A stretch of DNA of 64,000 nucleotides from NCBI GenBank assembly GCA_019054805.1, contig JAHQIY010000001.1:2122501-2186500 (forward strand). Direction: 5' to 3'. Both the position numbers and the translations under genes were made by a program. The notes below the pieces were generated by a model that saw only the letters and a program-made list of their open reading frames with translations, made no database searches and was not told the DNA's origin. This DNA is from Brachionus manjavacas (Eukaryota; Rotifera; Eurotatoria; Ploima; Brachionidae). This document shows, piece after piece, positions 36,061 through 61,109 of the stretch (its first letter is position 1; every line of letters begins with the position of its first letter).

Positions 36061-37985
36061 TAAAATCGACTTAAGAATTTTGGAAGAAAAACTAAAGAGA
36101 TTGTTGTTTTAGCATACCGATAAATCTTTTTAACATACTAGAAAAACTTTCCAGAATTTCCATTATTCATCACACTATACTTGCAATATCAACATACCAA
36201 TCACCTTAATAGCATACTAAAATCTGATTAACATACTAAAACTATTTATTCAAAAAGTCTTCCCGAATTTTCACTTGAATCATCTACCGGTGGCAAGTGC
36301 AAACAATTCAACAAAAATCGTCTAAACATGAAAGATAATTTACTAGTTAACGAGTAACTTTAAAAATGAATTGATCTTTAAAATGAATTAAATGAAATCG
36401 GTGGATAAATTTTATAAATTTTATGAAAGTCAATAAATTCAATCTAATTTTGGACATAAAAAAGTTTAAATTTTTAATAAAATATTTGATAAATATCTCT
36501 TTTTATTGCATTCTTTTATTTATTCATTTCTTTTAGTTTTTTGGCAAAATTTAACTTTTAAAAAAAATCAAAGCCATTTTTTTGGGCTTTTCGGTTTGAG
36601 TTTGGATACTATATCAAATAATTTATGTTCTTTGACTATTATGTAGATTTTCAGTATACGCACCAATACTCAACCCAAAACCCATAAAAAAATTGCTCAA
36701 CAATATGTGAGTATTAATTCTTAAATTTATTATTTTTATAAAAGGCATTAGTATAGAATTAGTTTTTCGAAAAATTAATGAAATAAAAATGGTTTACCTA
36801 AACCCTTATAGTTTTTATTAAAAAAAAAATAGCGCAAAATAAATCTCCATTTGTCTTTTACATGACTTTAAAATATCAAGGTATAAAAAAATTGAGAGTG
36901 TCTTAAAATTTTGAGAAGAAATATTTTAATTTTCAATCTATTAAAAAACGGGTTTAATTTTTTTATTAAAGGATTTTCGAAATATCTAACCCATTATCCC
37001 TATACTGCCATTTATGACAAATTTTGATCCGTTCAATGTATCCTTGTTCACCTGATTTGAAATAAATAGGTTTTTAAGGCTCCATTATTTTTTAGAAAAG
37101 ATGAAATAAAAGAAAAAAAAAGAATAAAAATCTAGGTAAATTATTTTAGTACAATGATTTTACAATTAAGTTATTTTAATTTTTTTTCTTTTAGTTTTAA
37201 AATTAATTAAAAATATCAAAAATGAAAAGATAAATTTACTCAATACTAAATTTCGAACATTAAAAGCAAATATTTGAATTTTAAAATTTTTTCCAATAAA
37301 AAAGGTGATGTTAAAAGCAATCTTTAAAAGTTTAAATTAGAAATTATTCACCATAATGAAAATGTGAATAAATATTGTCGAATCTAAATCTATATTATTT
37401 TTTTTTGAAAATAAAATATTTAATTTAAAAAAAATACTCCAAAAGTACCAACTGTACCGTTTCACAGAAAACGGCATCAAAAATCTGACATATCGTTTGT
37501 AATAATAATTTAAAAAAATCGATAAGTAACTTAATAATTTTAATTAAATTTAGGATTAAATTTTCCGAAAATACAACTCTTTAAGGATTCTTATGAAACT
37601 TTACATTCTTTACAAAAGAACATTTCAAAATAAGAATAGAATTTAGAAAAGATGCAGACCTATGGTAAGTAATATTAGTAAGCTTTTGATCCATTTGACA
37701 ATGTGATGTTTAAATTTCAAAAAATATTAGTTTTCAGAGTTTATTTTTTTATACTTTTATTTTTGCTATCAAAAGAAAAAAAATTTGCTATCATGAACAT
37801 AATTTTAAAAGCAGGTGAAAAAAAATTGCTAGCAGAAGAAATAACGTCCTTTTGTCATTTTTAACTATCATAAAATTAGAAAAAAATTGAAAAGGTCGTT
37901 AATAACTTCACTTGATAAAAAAAGCATAATTTTGAATCAAAATTTAATCTTAATTTTTTAGGTGAAGCTATTAAATTCAATTTAA
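36061..37985. other. A+T-rich non-coding stretch
   Basis: Contains clustered variants of AACATACTA and GCATACTAAAA at 36110-36240. Otherwise nothing recognised. Confidence 0.45.
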
Positions 37986-37986
37986 C

Positions 37987-38474
37987 GTGGTTAAATTTTT
38001 TGTGTTTGAATTACAAAATGTATCTCCTGTTGAATAAAGATTGAAAAAATGCTATGTCTAAAATATTTTTTTCAGTTTCAAATAAAAATAAATTTTAAAT
38101 TGACATTTCAAGCATTTTCATATTCAATTTTTTATTACAATTTTTCAAAATTAGTATTTTTCCTAAAATAAAAATATTTGTGAGCTAGAATCGAAAAAAT
38201 TTGAGAAAAAAAATTAAATGAATAACTATAAATTAATGCAAAAACTAAAATATATTAAAACAGTAATATTTAAAGTCATTTGTGAAAGTTCTGCATTTTT
38301 GTGAAGATTTTCAGCGATTGAATTTAAATTTAAATCAAAACGATTATTCAAATTTTTTTTTTCAATTTTAAAAATAAAAAATTAAACTCTTTTTATTTCA
38401 CTATTTCACACTATTTCATTGTTATTCCAGCAGGAGATACGTATTTTAATCCAAATAAAAAAACTACACCATAT
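37987..38474. mobile_element. Putative TIR element
   Basis: The left arm at 37987-38034 (GTGGTTAAATTTTTTGTG, then CAAAATGTATCTCCTGTTGA) is imperfectly matched by the reverse complement of 38421-38474 (GTGTAGTTTTTTTATTTGG, then AAATACGTATCTCCTGCTGG). The interior is non-coding. A single arm of the same family appears at 62217-62275. No target duplication established. Confidence 0.5.
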
Positions 38475-38777
38475 CGTTTTTACAACTAAATTTCTTTTTC
38501 ATTATTTGTATATTTTTAAATAAAACTTCTGCCTTCATTGGATTGAAATTAAGTAAGGAATTTGTGTATTTTTCTTTCCATTATTATTTTTTTTAAATCT
38601 AAAAACCCTAAAATTTTAAATTATTTTTTTTCAAAATGGTCGAAAAAAGCATAAAAATCAAATGACAACTTTACTTAAAATTATTATTTATACCAAGAAA
38701 TCCTTCAAGTTTTACAAAATTGCTCATAATTTCGCACACATTTGAGACAATCATAATTTGAAAATTTTGAATATTTA

Positions 38778-38850
38778 TTTATTTAAATATATTAGAGGAA
38801 AAAATCCAGTCATTTAGGAATGGATCGAAGTCTTCCTTTCAGCCTAGTGA
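38778..38850 (-). repeat. LINE 3' end, family of the inner LINE at 1.6-3.7 kb
   Basis: (TTTA)-type tail, then GGAATGGATCGAAGTCTTCC and TTTCAGCC, matching the tail region at 1598-1675. A severely 5'-truncated copy. Confidence 0.6.
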
Positions 38851-38854
38851 TCGT

Positions 38855-38886
<32 letters not shown>

Positions 38887-38960
38887 GCTACACGAGGTGA
38901 CCTGTGGAGCGAGACTAGATGTAGTTTCCCTTTGGTAGCTATCTTTCTGCAAAAAAAAAA
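38855..38960 (-). repeat. LINE-like 3' end with (TAA)n tail
   Basis: (AATAAT)n, then CTACACGAGGTGACCTGTGG and TAGTTTCCCTTTGGTAGCTA, ending in a poly-A run on the plus strand. Its G+C-rich composition and microsatellite tail suggest the 3' end of a different non-LTR family in minus orientation. Confidence 0.5.
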
Positions 38961-39339
38961 AAAAAATTGATCAAAAATTTTAATTCTCCAAAATTAAAAT
39001 AAAAGATTAATTTTTGATTTAAAATTTCTCATTTTTATTTAAATTAGTGTTTAATAGCAAAAAATTGGAAACATAAAAGATAATATAAAATTTTATTTTG
39101 TTTCGTAATTCTCAATGCGTATTTTTTTCTAATTAAAATAATTTTGCACTGAATGTTTAAATAGCATTTAATTTCAGTACAAAATGCCGGTATTAGAAGC
39201 TTATAATAACACATTAAATAATCTAACATGAACAGTTTGACTTTAAAAGTTTATTGTATATTGAACAATCTTAATCATTTTTTTGTATATAACAAACTGA
39301 ATTTTTTTACTTAATTGTAAAGTGGATATTTAACTGTTC

Positions 39340-39412
39340 TTTTTTTTTTTTTTTTTTTTTATTATTTTAATTTGTCCATGGGACTTAAACTTTAATTAAA
39401 TAAAATAAAACA
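39340..39412 (+). repeat. LINE 3' tail
   Basis: A T run, then TTTGTCCATGGGACTTAAAC and a TTAATTAAATAAAATAAAA tail. It resembles the tail at 27.6 kb. Confidence 0.5.
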
Positions 39413-40805
<1,393 letters not shown>

Positions 40806-40857
40806 TTAAATGAATGTTGTAGGAATTTTTTATTCAAATCATTTTAATTTTATGCTT

Positions 40858-40863
40858 AATAAA
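40858..40863 (+). promoter_or_regulatory. Calmodulin 2 polyadenylation signal
   Basis: AATAAA 53 nt after the stop codon. Confidence 0.45.
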
Positions 40864-41158
40864 ACTTTGGGTCAAACTCAGGGTAATTATGTCCTATCTC
40901 TCCTTAATTTCATTTAATTATTCAATAATTATTTGATTTAACATTTGAAATTTATTATATAGCGACTTAATTAAAACAAAATGTTCAACTTTACTTTTAA
41001 ATTTAATAAATATCTTACTAATTTAAAAATTGAGTGTTTTTTTTAATTTTCTATTGTCCTCTAAATAAATAATTATTCCAGCATAATCGGGTCCAAAAAT
41101 TTTACGACCAAATTATATAATTTTTTATTTATAGAAAAGTATTGTATTTAATTTTTGT

Positions 41159-41743
41159 TTAACACTAGAAGCACCAAAACGAGTCCAAATGACTTGTTTT
41201 AATGGAATCTAATGGATAAAAATGGATAATAATTTATTATTTGGATAAATCTATTCAAAACTTAATTTTAATTGAGTAAAAATAAAATTTTGGCTAAAAA
41301 AAAGTATCTGGCAAAAAGTTTATCTTCTAATGAATTCATTCCTTTTTGAACCAATTTTTCGTCTTTCATGTAAAATACGCAAACTATAATTTTTGCATTT
41401 TTTAAATTTGCTTATCTTCGTTCAATATTAGGATTTGAGTCAGTTTATTAAAGATTTGTATACTTTTTATAAATATTTTATTACTCATCCATTGATTTTG
41501 TAGATAAATTCAAAATTTTAATTAAAAAACGAGTCAAAATGACTCTTTTTGGTGCTTCTAGTAGTATAAACTTGATTTTGTACAAAGGAAATATTTTTTT
41601 TATTTGAATTTAGTTAATTTAGAAAGTTATTCTTATTTTTATGCTGAAAAAAAAATTATGCTCAAATAGCAAAAATTGGCTTAGATTTTAGCAGCAAAAA
41701 ATCGAAAAAGAGTCATTTTGACTCGTTTTTTAAATAGTGTTAA
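41159..41743. mobile_element. piggyBac-like non-autonomous element (TTAA target)
   Basis: Flanked by TTAA at 41159-41162 and 41740-41743. The left end reads CACTAGAAGCACCAAAACGA and the reverse-complemented right end CACTATTTAAAAAACGAG. Both are followed by the palindromic GAGTC..ATGAC block (GAGTCATTTTGACTC at 41710-41724). An additional inverted copy of the left end, GGTGCTTCTAGTAGT, lies inside at 41555-41570. The interior is non-coding. TTAA target sites with CACTAG or CCCTAG ends are the piggyBac signature. Confidence 0.68.
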
Positions 41744-42235
41744 ATAGCGCCCTAAGACTTAACCTAATAAAATACTCTTCGAATAAAAAATTGGGACTTA
41801 GCTCCGAAATTCTATCAAAAATGACTATTTTTTAATTGAATCTTTTTCAGATTTTAGTAACCCCGGTCTTAAAAAATTGACAGAAACTAATTATTAATCA
41901 CTGAACTTGTCAATAAGCTTTTGATTTCTTTAACTTGTGACTGCAGAGAACTCTAATGTTGATGGTTCTTTTAATCCGCCAACAAAGTCCCTATAATTTT
42001 TAGAAGCTCTTAATCCAGAATCGAACCACGCACCATGCTGATATTTCTTCACTTTAATTTATTTTAGCGGGCAACATGATTCTATTTCTAAATTAATATT
42101 ACTTTTGAATAAATTCACATTTATTTTCAATTCCCACAAGAATTCCCAAAATCAATTTTAGCTAAATTCATTCTAATTTTGGCAAAATTTTTATCAGAAA
42201 CAATACGAAAAGATGAGTAATGTGATCAATATGTG
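41744..42235. other. A+T-rich non-coding stretch
   Basis: Nothing recognised. Confidence 0.4.
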
Positions 42236-42420
42236 ACTAATGTGACTTAATTAGTTTTACCATACTTTCATCTGATTTATATTTAATTCCAATCCTGGTA
42301 GGCTCAGTGGAATTTAAAAGATTATAATTATTTATAAAATCTGAAATTCAAATCTAGATTAATATGATCCATGTTAAGATCACCAACAATAAATTTATTT
42401 GTGACTATTTCATTTCTTTT
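42236..42420 (-). pseudogene. LINE endonuclease fragment
   Basis: The minus strand reads FIVGDLNMDHINLDL (42345-42410) and, one frame over, NSTEPTRIGIKYKSDESMVK (42245-42310). This is the GDxN block of an AP-like endonuclease followed by the conserved PTR motif. One frameshift. Isolated piece. Confidence 0.65.
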
Positions 42421-42469
42421 TCGTGAGAAATTAGAAGCATTATATGAAAAATGGCTCCTCACAGAAAAG

Positions 42470-42825
42470 AACAATATTATTGAAAGGCATAGAAGGTCGT
42501 ATTTTAACAACTGATGATGAGTTGAGCACTTTAGAGAAGTTCTAAATAAACCAGAACCTAAAGGTTGTCTTTACAGCCTAGACTAGCTAGCACAGACCTC
42601 GATATTGACGCAGAAGTGTAGCCATAAAGAAATAGAAGCTACGAAAAAGCTTCTGAAGAACAGAAAAACTCCAGGTATTGACGAAGTCACGGCAGAAATG
42701 TTGAAAGATGACAGTAGAATCACAATAAGGATATTGCGAGATCTCTTCAGCAAAATATATAGAAAGAAATCATACCAGAGGACTGGTCAAAAGGCATGAT
42801 AGTCAAGTTCCCAAAGAACAATAAA
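42470..42825 (+). pseudogene. RTE-like LINE fragment, RT N-terminal region
   Basis: The plus strand reads GIEGRILTT near 42490, then a WAEHFREVLNKPEPKGCLYS-like stretch (42520-42580, interrupted by stops), HKEIEATKKLLKNRKTPGID (42623-42682), EVTAEMLKDD and, after a frameshift, EDWSKGMIVKFPK near 42778-42815. The order matches the RT N-terminus of RTE-type LINEs. It belongs to a different family from the CR1-like copies and stands head to head with the endonuclease fragment at 42.3 kb. Confidence 0.7.
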
Positions 42826-44180
42826 AAAATTAACTTTATTTTTTGTTCTTTTGTAAACTTAAAAAAGTTAAATAAAGGACACAAAAGGACTTTTTTATTA
42901 ATTTTTGTTCTGTAGTTTTCTTATAAAATTATTTTCTTATAAAATTATTTTAAATTTTTTACCGTTTAAATTTATTGGTTTATATTTATTAAATTAGTTT
43001 GTATTAAAAGTATAATAAGAATTTTTTTTTTAAAGTCATTGTGAGTTAATAAGTTATTGATAATCTCTGCCGCAAATAATTAAAAAGAATTTATTTGATT
43101 CCAATTTTTCATCGTTGGTCAAAGTCATCTCTAGAATTGCTGTAATAATTTAAAATCATTTAAAATCATAGATTTTAAAATATTTTCAACCATCTTTTTT
43201 AATCACTGAATCTCATTTAATAAGGGTATATCGTAATGGCATTTAATCATTACCTGTGTTTATTTTTTGCAAAAAAAAACTAAAATATTGAATTTGGAAC
43301 AAAATTTTTTATTCATTACTTTATTTTAGAAATATATAGTACTAATTATCTAAATGGAACAAAAAAATAAAAATAAAAACAAAATGTATTTTTAAGGACA
43401 AAAAAAATCTAATTCTCTATCGAAGCATATTTTAGCATCCCCCAAGGAGCGAAAACTACAGAAAGGAAAATTACTTTTACCTTTTCCTCTAGTTTTTCCT
43501 TTAGTATTGAGATATGTTATTAGGAATTTCTTCTATTACAGGACTTTTTTTTAAATCCCGAGTTATTTTAGAGATTTATTTTTTTATTTGATTAACTATA
43601 TCGAACCAGAAATAGGACTTCATTGGGCTATAAACAAGAAAGATAAAAAAATTTCAAAGTGGCAATTTTTTTTGGATATTATAGGATTAATTAATAAATA
43701 ATTTAGGTTTTTTTGATTGTATAAGAGTTTCATTTCAATCAATAATGTATTAATAAATTAAAACAGTGATCAATTTAAATGTAATTGACATTAATTACAA
43801 AAAAAACTAAAATGTTTTTATTTTGTTCCTAATTCAGTATTTTAGTTTTTAAATTGCATATTATTGTTATTTAAAAATATTTAACGCGTATCGTAATTAC
43901 TCGAGTAAAGAACAATTAAAATTATTTGTGCTTGTCAATTTAAAAAAATATCACTTAATTTTGATTATTTTTAAATTAATTTTGTATCAAAAACTCGTTT
44001 TTTGATATATTATTTTAATCATTTAAATACATTATCATGCATTATTTTTTAACTAAATTAATTTTTAATTTTTTTTAATTATTATTTTCTGGAACGATTA
44101 AAAGAATGGCAACTTTTTGTTTTATAGGAACTTCTTTTTTAAATCATTAAAATGATCACTTAGACCTTGGGATATTTAGG
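42826..44180. other. A+T-rich non-coding stretch
   Basis: Nothing beyond simple A+T sequence. Confidence 0.4.
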
Positions 44181-44181
44181 A

Positions 44182-44699
44182 GGCAAATTGAAGGTTAAGA
44201 TCAAATGTAAATTTCAAATCAAAATTTTTATTTTTTGATTTAAATAAAAAGGTGTTTTTTATCAATTTTTTTAATAATTAATCACTAGACTTTATTAAAC
44301 ATTGTTTGTTTAATCAATAATTAGATAGAAAATTATATGAATTTTTATGTGAAGTAAATTGAATACTTAATCAATATTTTGAAATTTTACAATTCAAAAT
44401 TTAACTTTGTTTCGCCGTATTATAATTTAATTGATATTTAAATATCATATAAAGCGTTTATTTGAGCCATAATTACGATACCTAAATGTCGATTTTAAAT
44501 TTGTCTTTAAAGTTTTCAAATAAAAAATTTTAGAAGAATCAATTAAAGGTCAATTAGAGAAAAAAAAGATTTGTTTTTTTTTAATTAAAATAATGAAAAT
44601 CTTATATTTAATTAAAAAAATCTAATTTTATCATTTTTATTAAGATTTTAATCAATTAAATTTTGATTATTTGATTATGATCATGAACTTCAAGTTGCC
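44182..44699 (+). mobile_element. Non-autonomous TIR element, copy 2 (hAT-like)
   Basis: About 518 bp, collinear with 21619-22097. It starts GGCAAATTGAAGGTTAAGAT and ends TGATCATGAACTTCAAGTTGCC, written here as TGATCATGAACTTCA plus AGTTGCC. Flanks TATTTAGG and TCTTTAGG suggest an 8-bp target duplication. Non-coding. Confidence 0.75.
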
Positions 44700-44811
44700 T
44701 CTTTAGGGATGGTCACAATTTCATTTATTATAGCCAAGTGCAATTTTGTTTCTGGATGCACCTTGTTGAATTAAAAGATTTCTTACAAAGTAAATAGATT
44801 TTTTAGTTTGG

Positions 44812-44928
44812 TAATTTTCAGAGTTGTTTTAAAGGCAAAAGTCTTTAGTTCAAGTCAAGTCATTAACTTGTTTCTCTGTGTCTTGGACTTAAGACTTGTG
44901 ACTTAAAAGCAACTCTGAAAATTTCACA
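44812..44928. repeat. Foldback repeat
   Basis: AATTTTCAGAGTTGTTTTAA at the left is mirrored by the reverse complement AATTTTCAGAGTTGCTTTTA of the right end. The interior (AAGTCAAGTCATTAAC..GACTTAAGACTTGTGACTT) also pairs in part. About 117 bp. Confidence 0.55.
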
Positions 44929-45265
44929 AAAAAAAAATATTTGAAAATTTATCAAAAAATTATCACTGATTGTTTTATCCTCCTATTATTGTTTATTCTT
45001 ATTAACTAGGTCTCGGTTAATACTACTGCTTTTAAATTAAAATTTAATTGAATTGAATTACTTCCTGTCTGCGACTAAATAAAGTACACTATATTTAACA
45101 ATGTTAATGAAATTTAGACAAAAATTAATTAAAAAGCTTTTAGAATTTAAAAATCTCTTGAAAAAATTAAAAATAAAAAAATTTAAAAAAAATTAAAATT
45201 TATTAAATGGCCAGCTAAAAATTGATTAAAAAAGCTAAGTTATAAAAAAATAATGAATATCAATT

Positions 45266-46270
45266 TTATGAATTTGATGAAATAGCAACTGATACTTTGG
45301 GTGCTCCGGTGATGACCGACCGAAGCTCATACCAGATAACAACTATTTCTTTTCTAAAAAGCTTGTTGCAAATTATTTGAATAATAAAAGACATGGAATA
45401 ATTTAGACAATAAACAGATCTTGATATTGTTTCAAATAGTGACAGATAAGCGTTTAAAGTAGGTCTGAGCACAATTTCATCTTCGTTAACATAAGTGCTT
45501 AGAATGGCTGTGAAAACCGAGTATGGAGACATTAGAACCAGGAAGGCTATGTTGGAGCCGATTAGAGTGAATGCAAAGTTGGAATCTTTTCCCATTTGAC
45601 TTTTTTGCTTAAAATTTTTTCTCGATTGAATAACTTTGTAAATGAGAAAGACATTAAGAATAACCATCAGAGCAAACGGTGCGTAAACTCCAGCTATTTG
45701 AGAAGTTATGGATCTAAGGATGAACATTTCAAAGGACGCTGTGCAAACTTTTGTCCTAAAAGTCTGGTTTGAAATATTGGTTGTTCTGCTTATTGCTGTG
45801 AAGTAAAAATTTGGAATGTTTACAGCCAAGAAGATTAGATGAGAAGAAAAAAAGAGGATGAGAATGTTGCGCTTGCTGCGCCAGAATTTGAATTTAGTGG
45901 AAAAAACTATGAATATCAAGCGGTCTAGGGTGACTAAAACATTCAGCCATGAGCATATCTGGTAAGCCAAGCGGAAAAAAAAAGACAATAATTTACATCC
46001 AATGTCTGTTATGAAGTCAATTTTGGTCAAGTCAGATTTTGACATGAAATAGAACCATGTGACTATGAGAATTAATATGTTGTAAATGGATATTAGTTGG
46101 TAGTACATGGCCATTATGCTCAACAGAAACCTTTTGCGCAGCAAAATCATCATTTGAGTAAAGTTTAGCACTATGCCAATTGGTATCAGCACCAATGACG
46201 AGAATATGATCACTGAATCGTTTAAATTGGATCGCCAAATAAGCAAATCAATGTTTCTAGTTACATTCAT
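45266..46270 (-). CDS. Rhodopsin-type G-protein-coupled receptor, single exon
   Basis: A 334-residue seven-helix membrane receptor. The start is taken at the ATG at 46268-46270; four further codons are open upstream but lack ATG. An N-terminal Asn-Val-Thr is a glycosylation site. Helices: TM1 SLVLIPIGIVLNFTQMMIL, TM2 YYQLISIYNILILIVTWFY, TM3 from the Cys in DIGCKLLSF to VTLDRLIFIVF (LDR in place of DRY), TM4 NILILFFSSHLIFLAVNI, extracellular Cys in KVCTAS for the TM3 disulphide, TM5 VYAPFALMVILNVFLIYKVI, TM6 SNIAFLVLMSPYSVFTAIL, TM7 with NYSMSFIIQI in place of NPxxY. The tail is short. Overall shape is that of invertebrate peptide receptors of class A (FMRFamide-receptor-like), but the ligand cannot be told. 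It is transcribed away from the secreted-protein gene 0.6 kb off. Confidence 0.85.
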   Translation of the reverse strand: MNVTRNIDLLIWRSNLNDSVIIFSSLVLIPIGIVLNFTQMMILLRKRFLLSIMAMYYQLISIYNILILIVTWFYFMSKSDLTKIDFITDIGCKLLSFFFRLAYQICSWLNVLVTLDRLIFIVFSTKFKFWRSKRNILILFFSSHLIFLAVNIPNFYFTAISRTTNISNQTFRTKVCTASFEMFILRSITSQIAGVYAPFALMVILNVFLIYKVIQSRKNFKQKSQMGKDSNFAFTLIGSNIAFLVLMSPYSVFTAILSTYVNEDEIVLRPTLNAYLSLFETISRSVYCLNYSMSFIIQIICNKLFRKEIVVIWYELRSVITGAPKVSVAISSNS

Positions 46271-46860
46271 TTTTTTTTCCAAAAATGATTTAATTTCAGA
46301 ATTCAGCTTTCATGACAAAATTTGATGTTTATTTTTTTTAAATAATTGGAGTGCTTGAAATTTTCTAATTTTTTTAATGATGCCAAAATTTTATTTCCGT
46401 CAAAAAAAAAAAGATGAGAATAAACTCTCGGAAGCTTACAATTATACATGTAAATGCATTACTTAGTGTTATGCCCATTTTTCAATTAAAACAGGTTTAG
46501 AATTTCGTAATTCATTTTTTTCGATCAAAATTATTTCAAGCTTGATTACTATATCACTTTAAAAATTAGAAAAAATAATTAAAATAAATTGATTTTTTTA
46601 TTTTGTTATAGACGGACAAAACAGCATGATGTGGGTTTCAGTGATTTCCTTTACTTTTGAATTTTAATAAAATAAAATCTAACACCTAAATACTTCCTAT
46701 CTATAATTAATTAGAATCGCATTTAGATATTCACTTTTTTTTATTACGACATACTTAAAACTAAGTCTTTTTGATATACGATGACAAATGAATTTTACTG
46801 AATTTAGAAATTAAGTTGGTCACAGAGAACGAGTTTAGGATGACACGGTCAATTAAAACT
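46271..46860. other. Divergent intergenic region between GPCR and secreted-protein gene
   Basis: 590 bp that must hold both promoters. Only the TATA box at 46861 stands out. Confidence 0.5.
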
Positions 46861-46868
46861 TATAAATA
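46861..46868 (+). promoter_or_regulatory. TATA box of the small secreted-protein gene
   Basis: TATAAATA followed by a G-rich AGAGGGA, 45 nt before the ATG. This predicts a start site near 46890 and a 5' UTR of only about 20-25 nt. Confidence 0.6.
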
Positions 46869-46913
46869 AGAGGGACAACTTAAGAGTTTTTAAGAAAAAT
46901 AAAAATTTCAAAA

Positions 46914-47198
46914 ATGAGAAAGATATCAGTTTTTATCTTAATTTTGTCAATTACAGCTGTTTTTTTTGAAACACATGGAGCTAGCGTGAAGCAGATTGCG
47001 GCGATTAAGATGGCCCAGAACATTGTCCGAAAGCTAATTACCAGTCCCAAGCTTCAAAACGATTTGATTGTCGTATTGGACGACTTGATATCCATGGACG
47101 CAAATGAAATAAGAGCTATGCTCGAGATGGGAAAAATGCTGCTCAACTCTCAGTCACTACTTAGCAAAGCTACTGAAGAAGAACAAGTTGAAGAATAA
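46914..47198 (+). CDS. Small secreted protein, function unknown
   Basis: 94 residues, one exon. It starts with a clear signal peptide (MRKISVFILILSITAVFF, then ETHGA, likely cleaved near residue 23). The mature part of about 70 residues lacks Cys and is made of amphipathic helical stretches: KQIAAIKMAQNIVRKLI, LQNDLIVVLDDLISMD, EIRAMLEMGKMLLN, with an acidic EEEQVEE tail. Codon use and G+C are coding-like. A strong TATA box precedes it and AATAAA follows at 47234-47239. The 3' end faces that of the EML-like gene only 56 bp away. I do not recognise the family; a helical secreted peptide or a cargo-binding protein are both possible. No dibasic neuropeptide processing sites with glycine are evident. 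Confidence 0.75.
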   Translation: MRKISVFILILSITAVFFETHGASVKQIAAIKMAQNIVRKLITSPKLQNDLIVVLDDLISMDANEIRAMLEMGKMLLNSQSLLSKATEEEQVEE

Positions 47199-47201
47199 GT
47201 T

Positions 47202-47207
47202 TTTATT
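47202..47207 (-). promoter_or_regulatory. Possible polyadenylation signal of the EML-like gene
   Basis: AATAAA on the minus strand, 48 nt beyond the EML stop codon and only 4 nt from the stop codon of the opposing secreted-protein gene. If used, the two 3' ends overlap. Confidence 0.4.
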
Positions 47208-47233
47208 TAAAAATCATTAAAGCTTTTAAAAAT

Positions 47234-47239
47234 AATAAA
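47234..47239 (+). promoter_or_regulatory. Polyadenylation signal of the secreted-protein gene
   Basis: AATAAA 36 nt after the stop codon, within the 56-bp gap to the opposing gene. Confidence 0.45.
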
Positions 47240-47254
47240 AAAAAAAAATCATAT

Positions 47255-60234
<12,980 letters not shown>

Positions 60235-60596
60235 TTAGTTTTTGAGAAATTTGTGAAACGATAGAAAAAATAGTAAAATGAAGCTTTTTAAACCTGTGTC
60301 AAATTTTATCAGAAAAATGTGTGTTGTCATGGAAACAAAATATTTTCTTTAAGAGTACATTGATAATTCTGCTGGACATATTTTATGCTATTAATTCAAC
60401 TGTTTTTGGATTTACCAGGTCAAAAAGTGTGTTTACATAAATTCTTCATTAATTTACATGCATTCCAATTTTATTTTCCTCAACTAGATTAAACAAAAAA
60501 TAAACATCTTTTGAAAAAAATTTACCAAACAAAATAAAATATTAAAGCTATAATAATGAAGGCATTATTTTTGGGATTTTTTAAAAATTTTAAATA
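60235..60596. other. Upstream region of the EML-like gene
   Basis: Promoter and 5' UTR are expected here. No distinct element visible. Confidence 0.4.
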
Positions 60597-60941
60597 TACA
60601 GGACTGATTTGTTCCAGTGGTTTTACCAAAATTTTAGTAAATTTACGGGAATTCCGGTAATTTTACGTAAAATCGCAAAAGTGAAAAACAGTAAATTTAC
60701 CGGAATTTAACGGAATTTCCGTAAAATTTCGTAAAAACCAAAAGGGCCAAAAAAATCAAAATTTTTGCAATTTTTTCACTTTTTTTAATTTTTTTTCAAA
60801 ATTAATAAAAAAATTTAAAAGAAAAAAAATTGTATTTTTTTACGCAAATTTTCGTAAATTTTTATTGATTTTAGTGAAAAAAAGTTAAAAAAAAAGAAAA
60901 ATTTAAGTTAAGTTTTTTTAATATTGAAATTATTAGATCAT

Positions 60942-61099
60942 TGAATATCTAGTCAAATTTTAGTTTAACGCAATACAAAGTAGAAAAAATTCAAACCGCA
61001 AAATTTGTAGCCCCTTTATGAGAGATACCAGCCCAAATATTAAGCTTTCCTTCATATTTGGACGTACTTAAGTTAAACTAAAATTTGACTAGATATTCA
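60942..61099. repeat. Nested 158-bp inverted-repeat element
   Basis: A perfect 28-nt inverted repeat, beginning TGAATATCTAGTCAAATTTT at 60942-60969 and mirrored at 61072-61099, around 102 bp of unique sequence. It lies just where the transposase N-terminal half would be. Possibly a MITE inserted in the Tc1-like element. Confidence 0.65.
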
Positions 61100-61109
61100 T
61101 GAATTATGT

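Noticed and set aside
36110-36240. Repeated CATACTA words as a CRISPR-like or satellite array
   Set aside because: Units are irregular in length and spacing, and the genome is eukaryotic.
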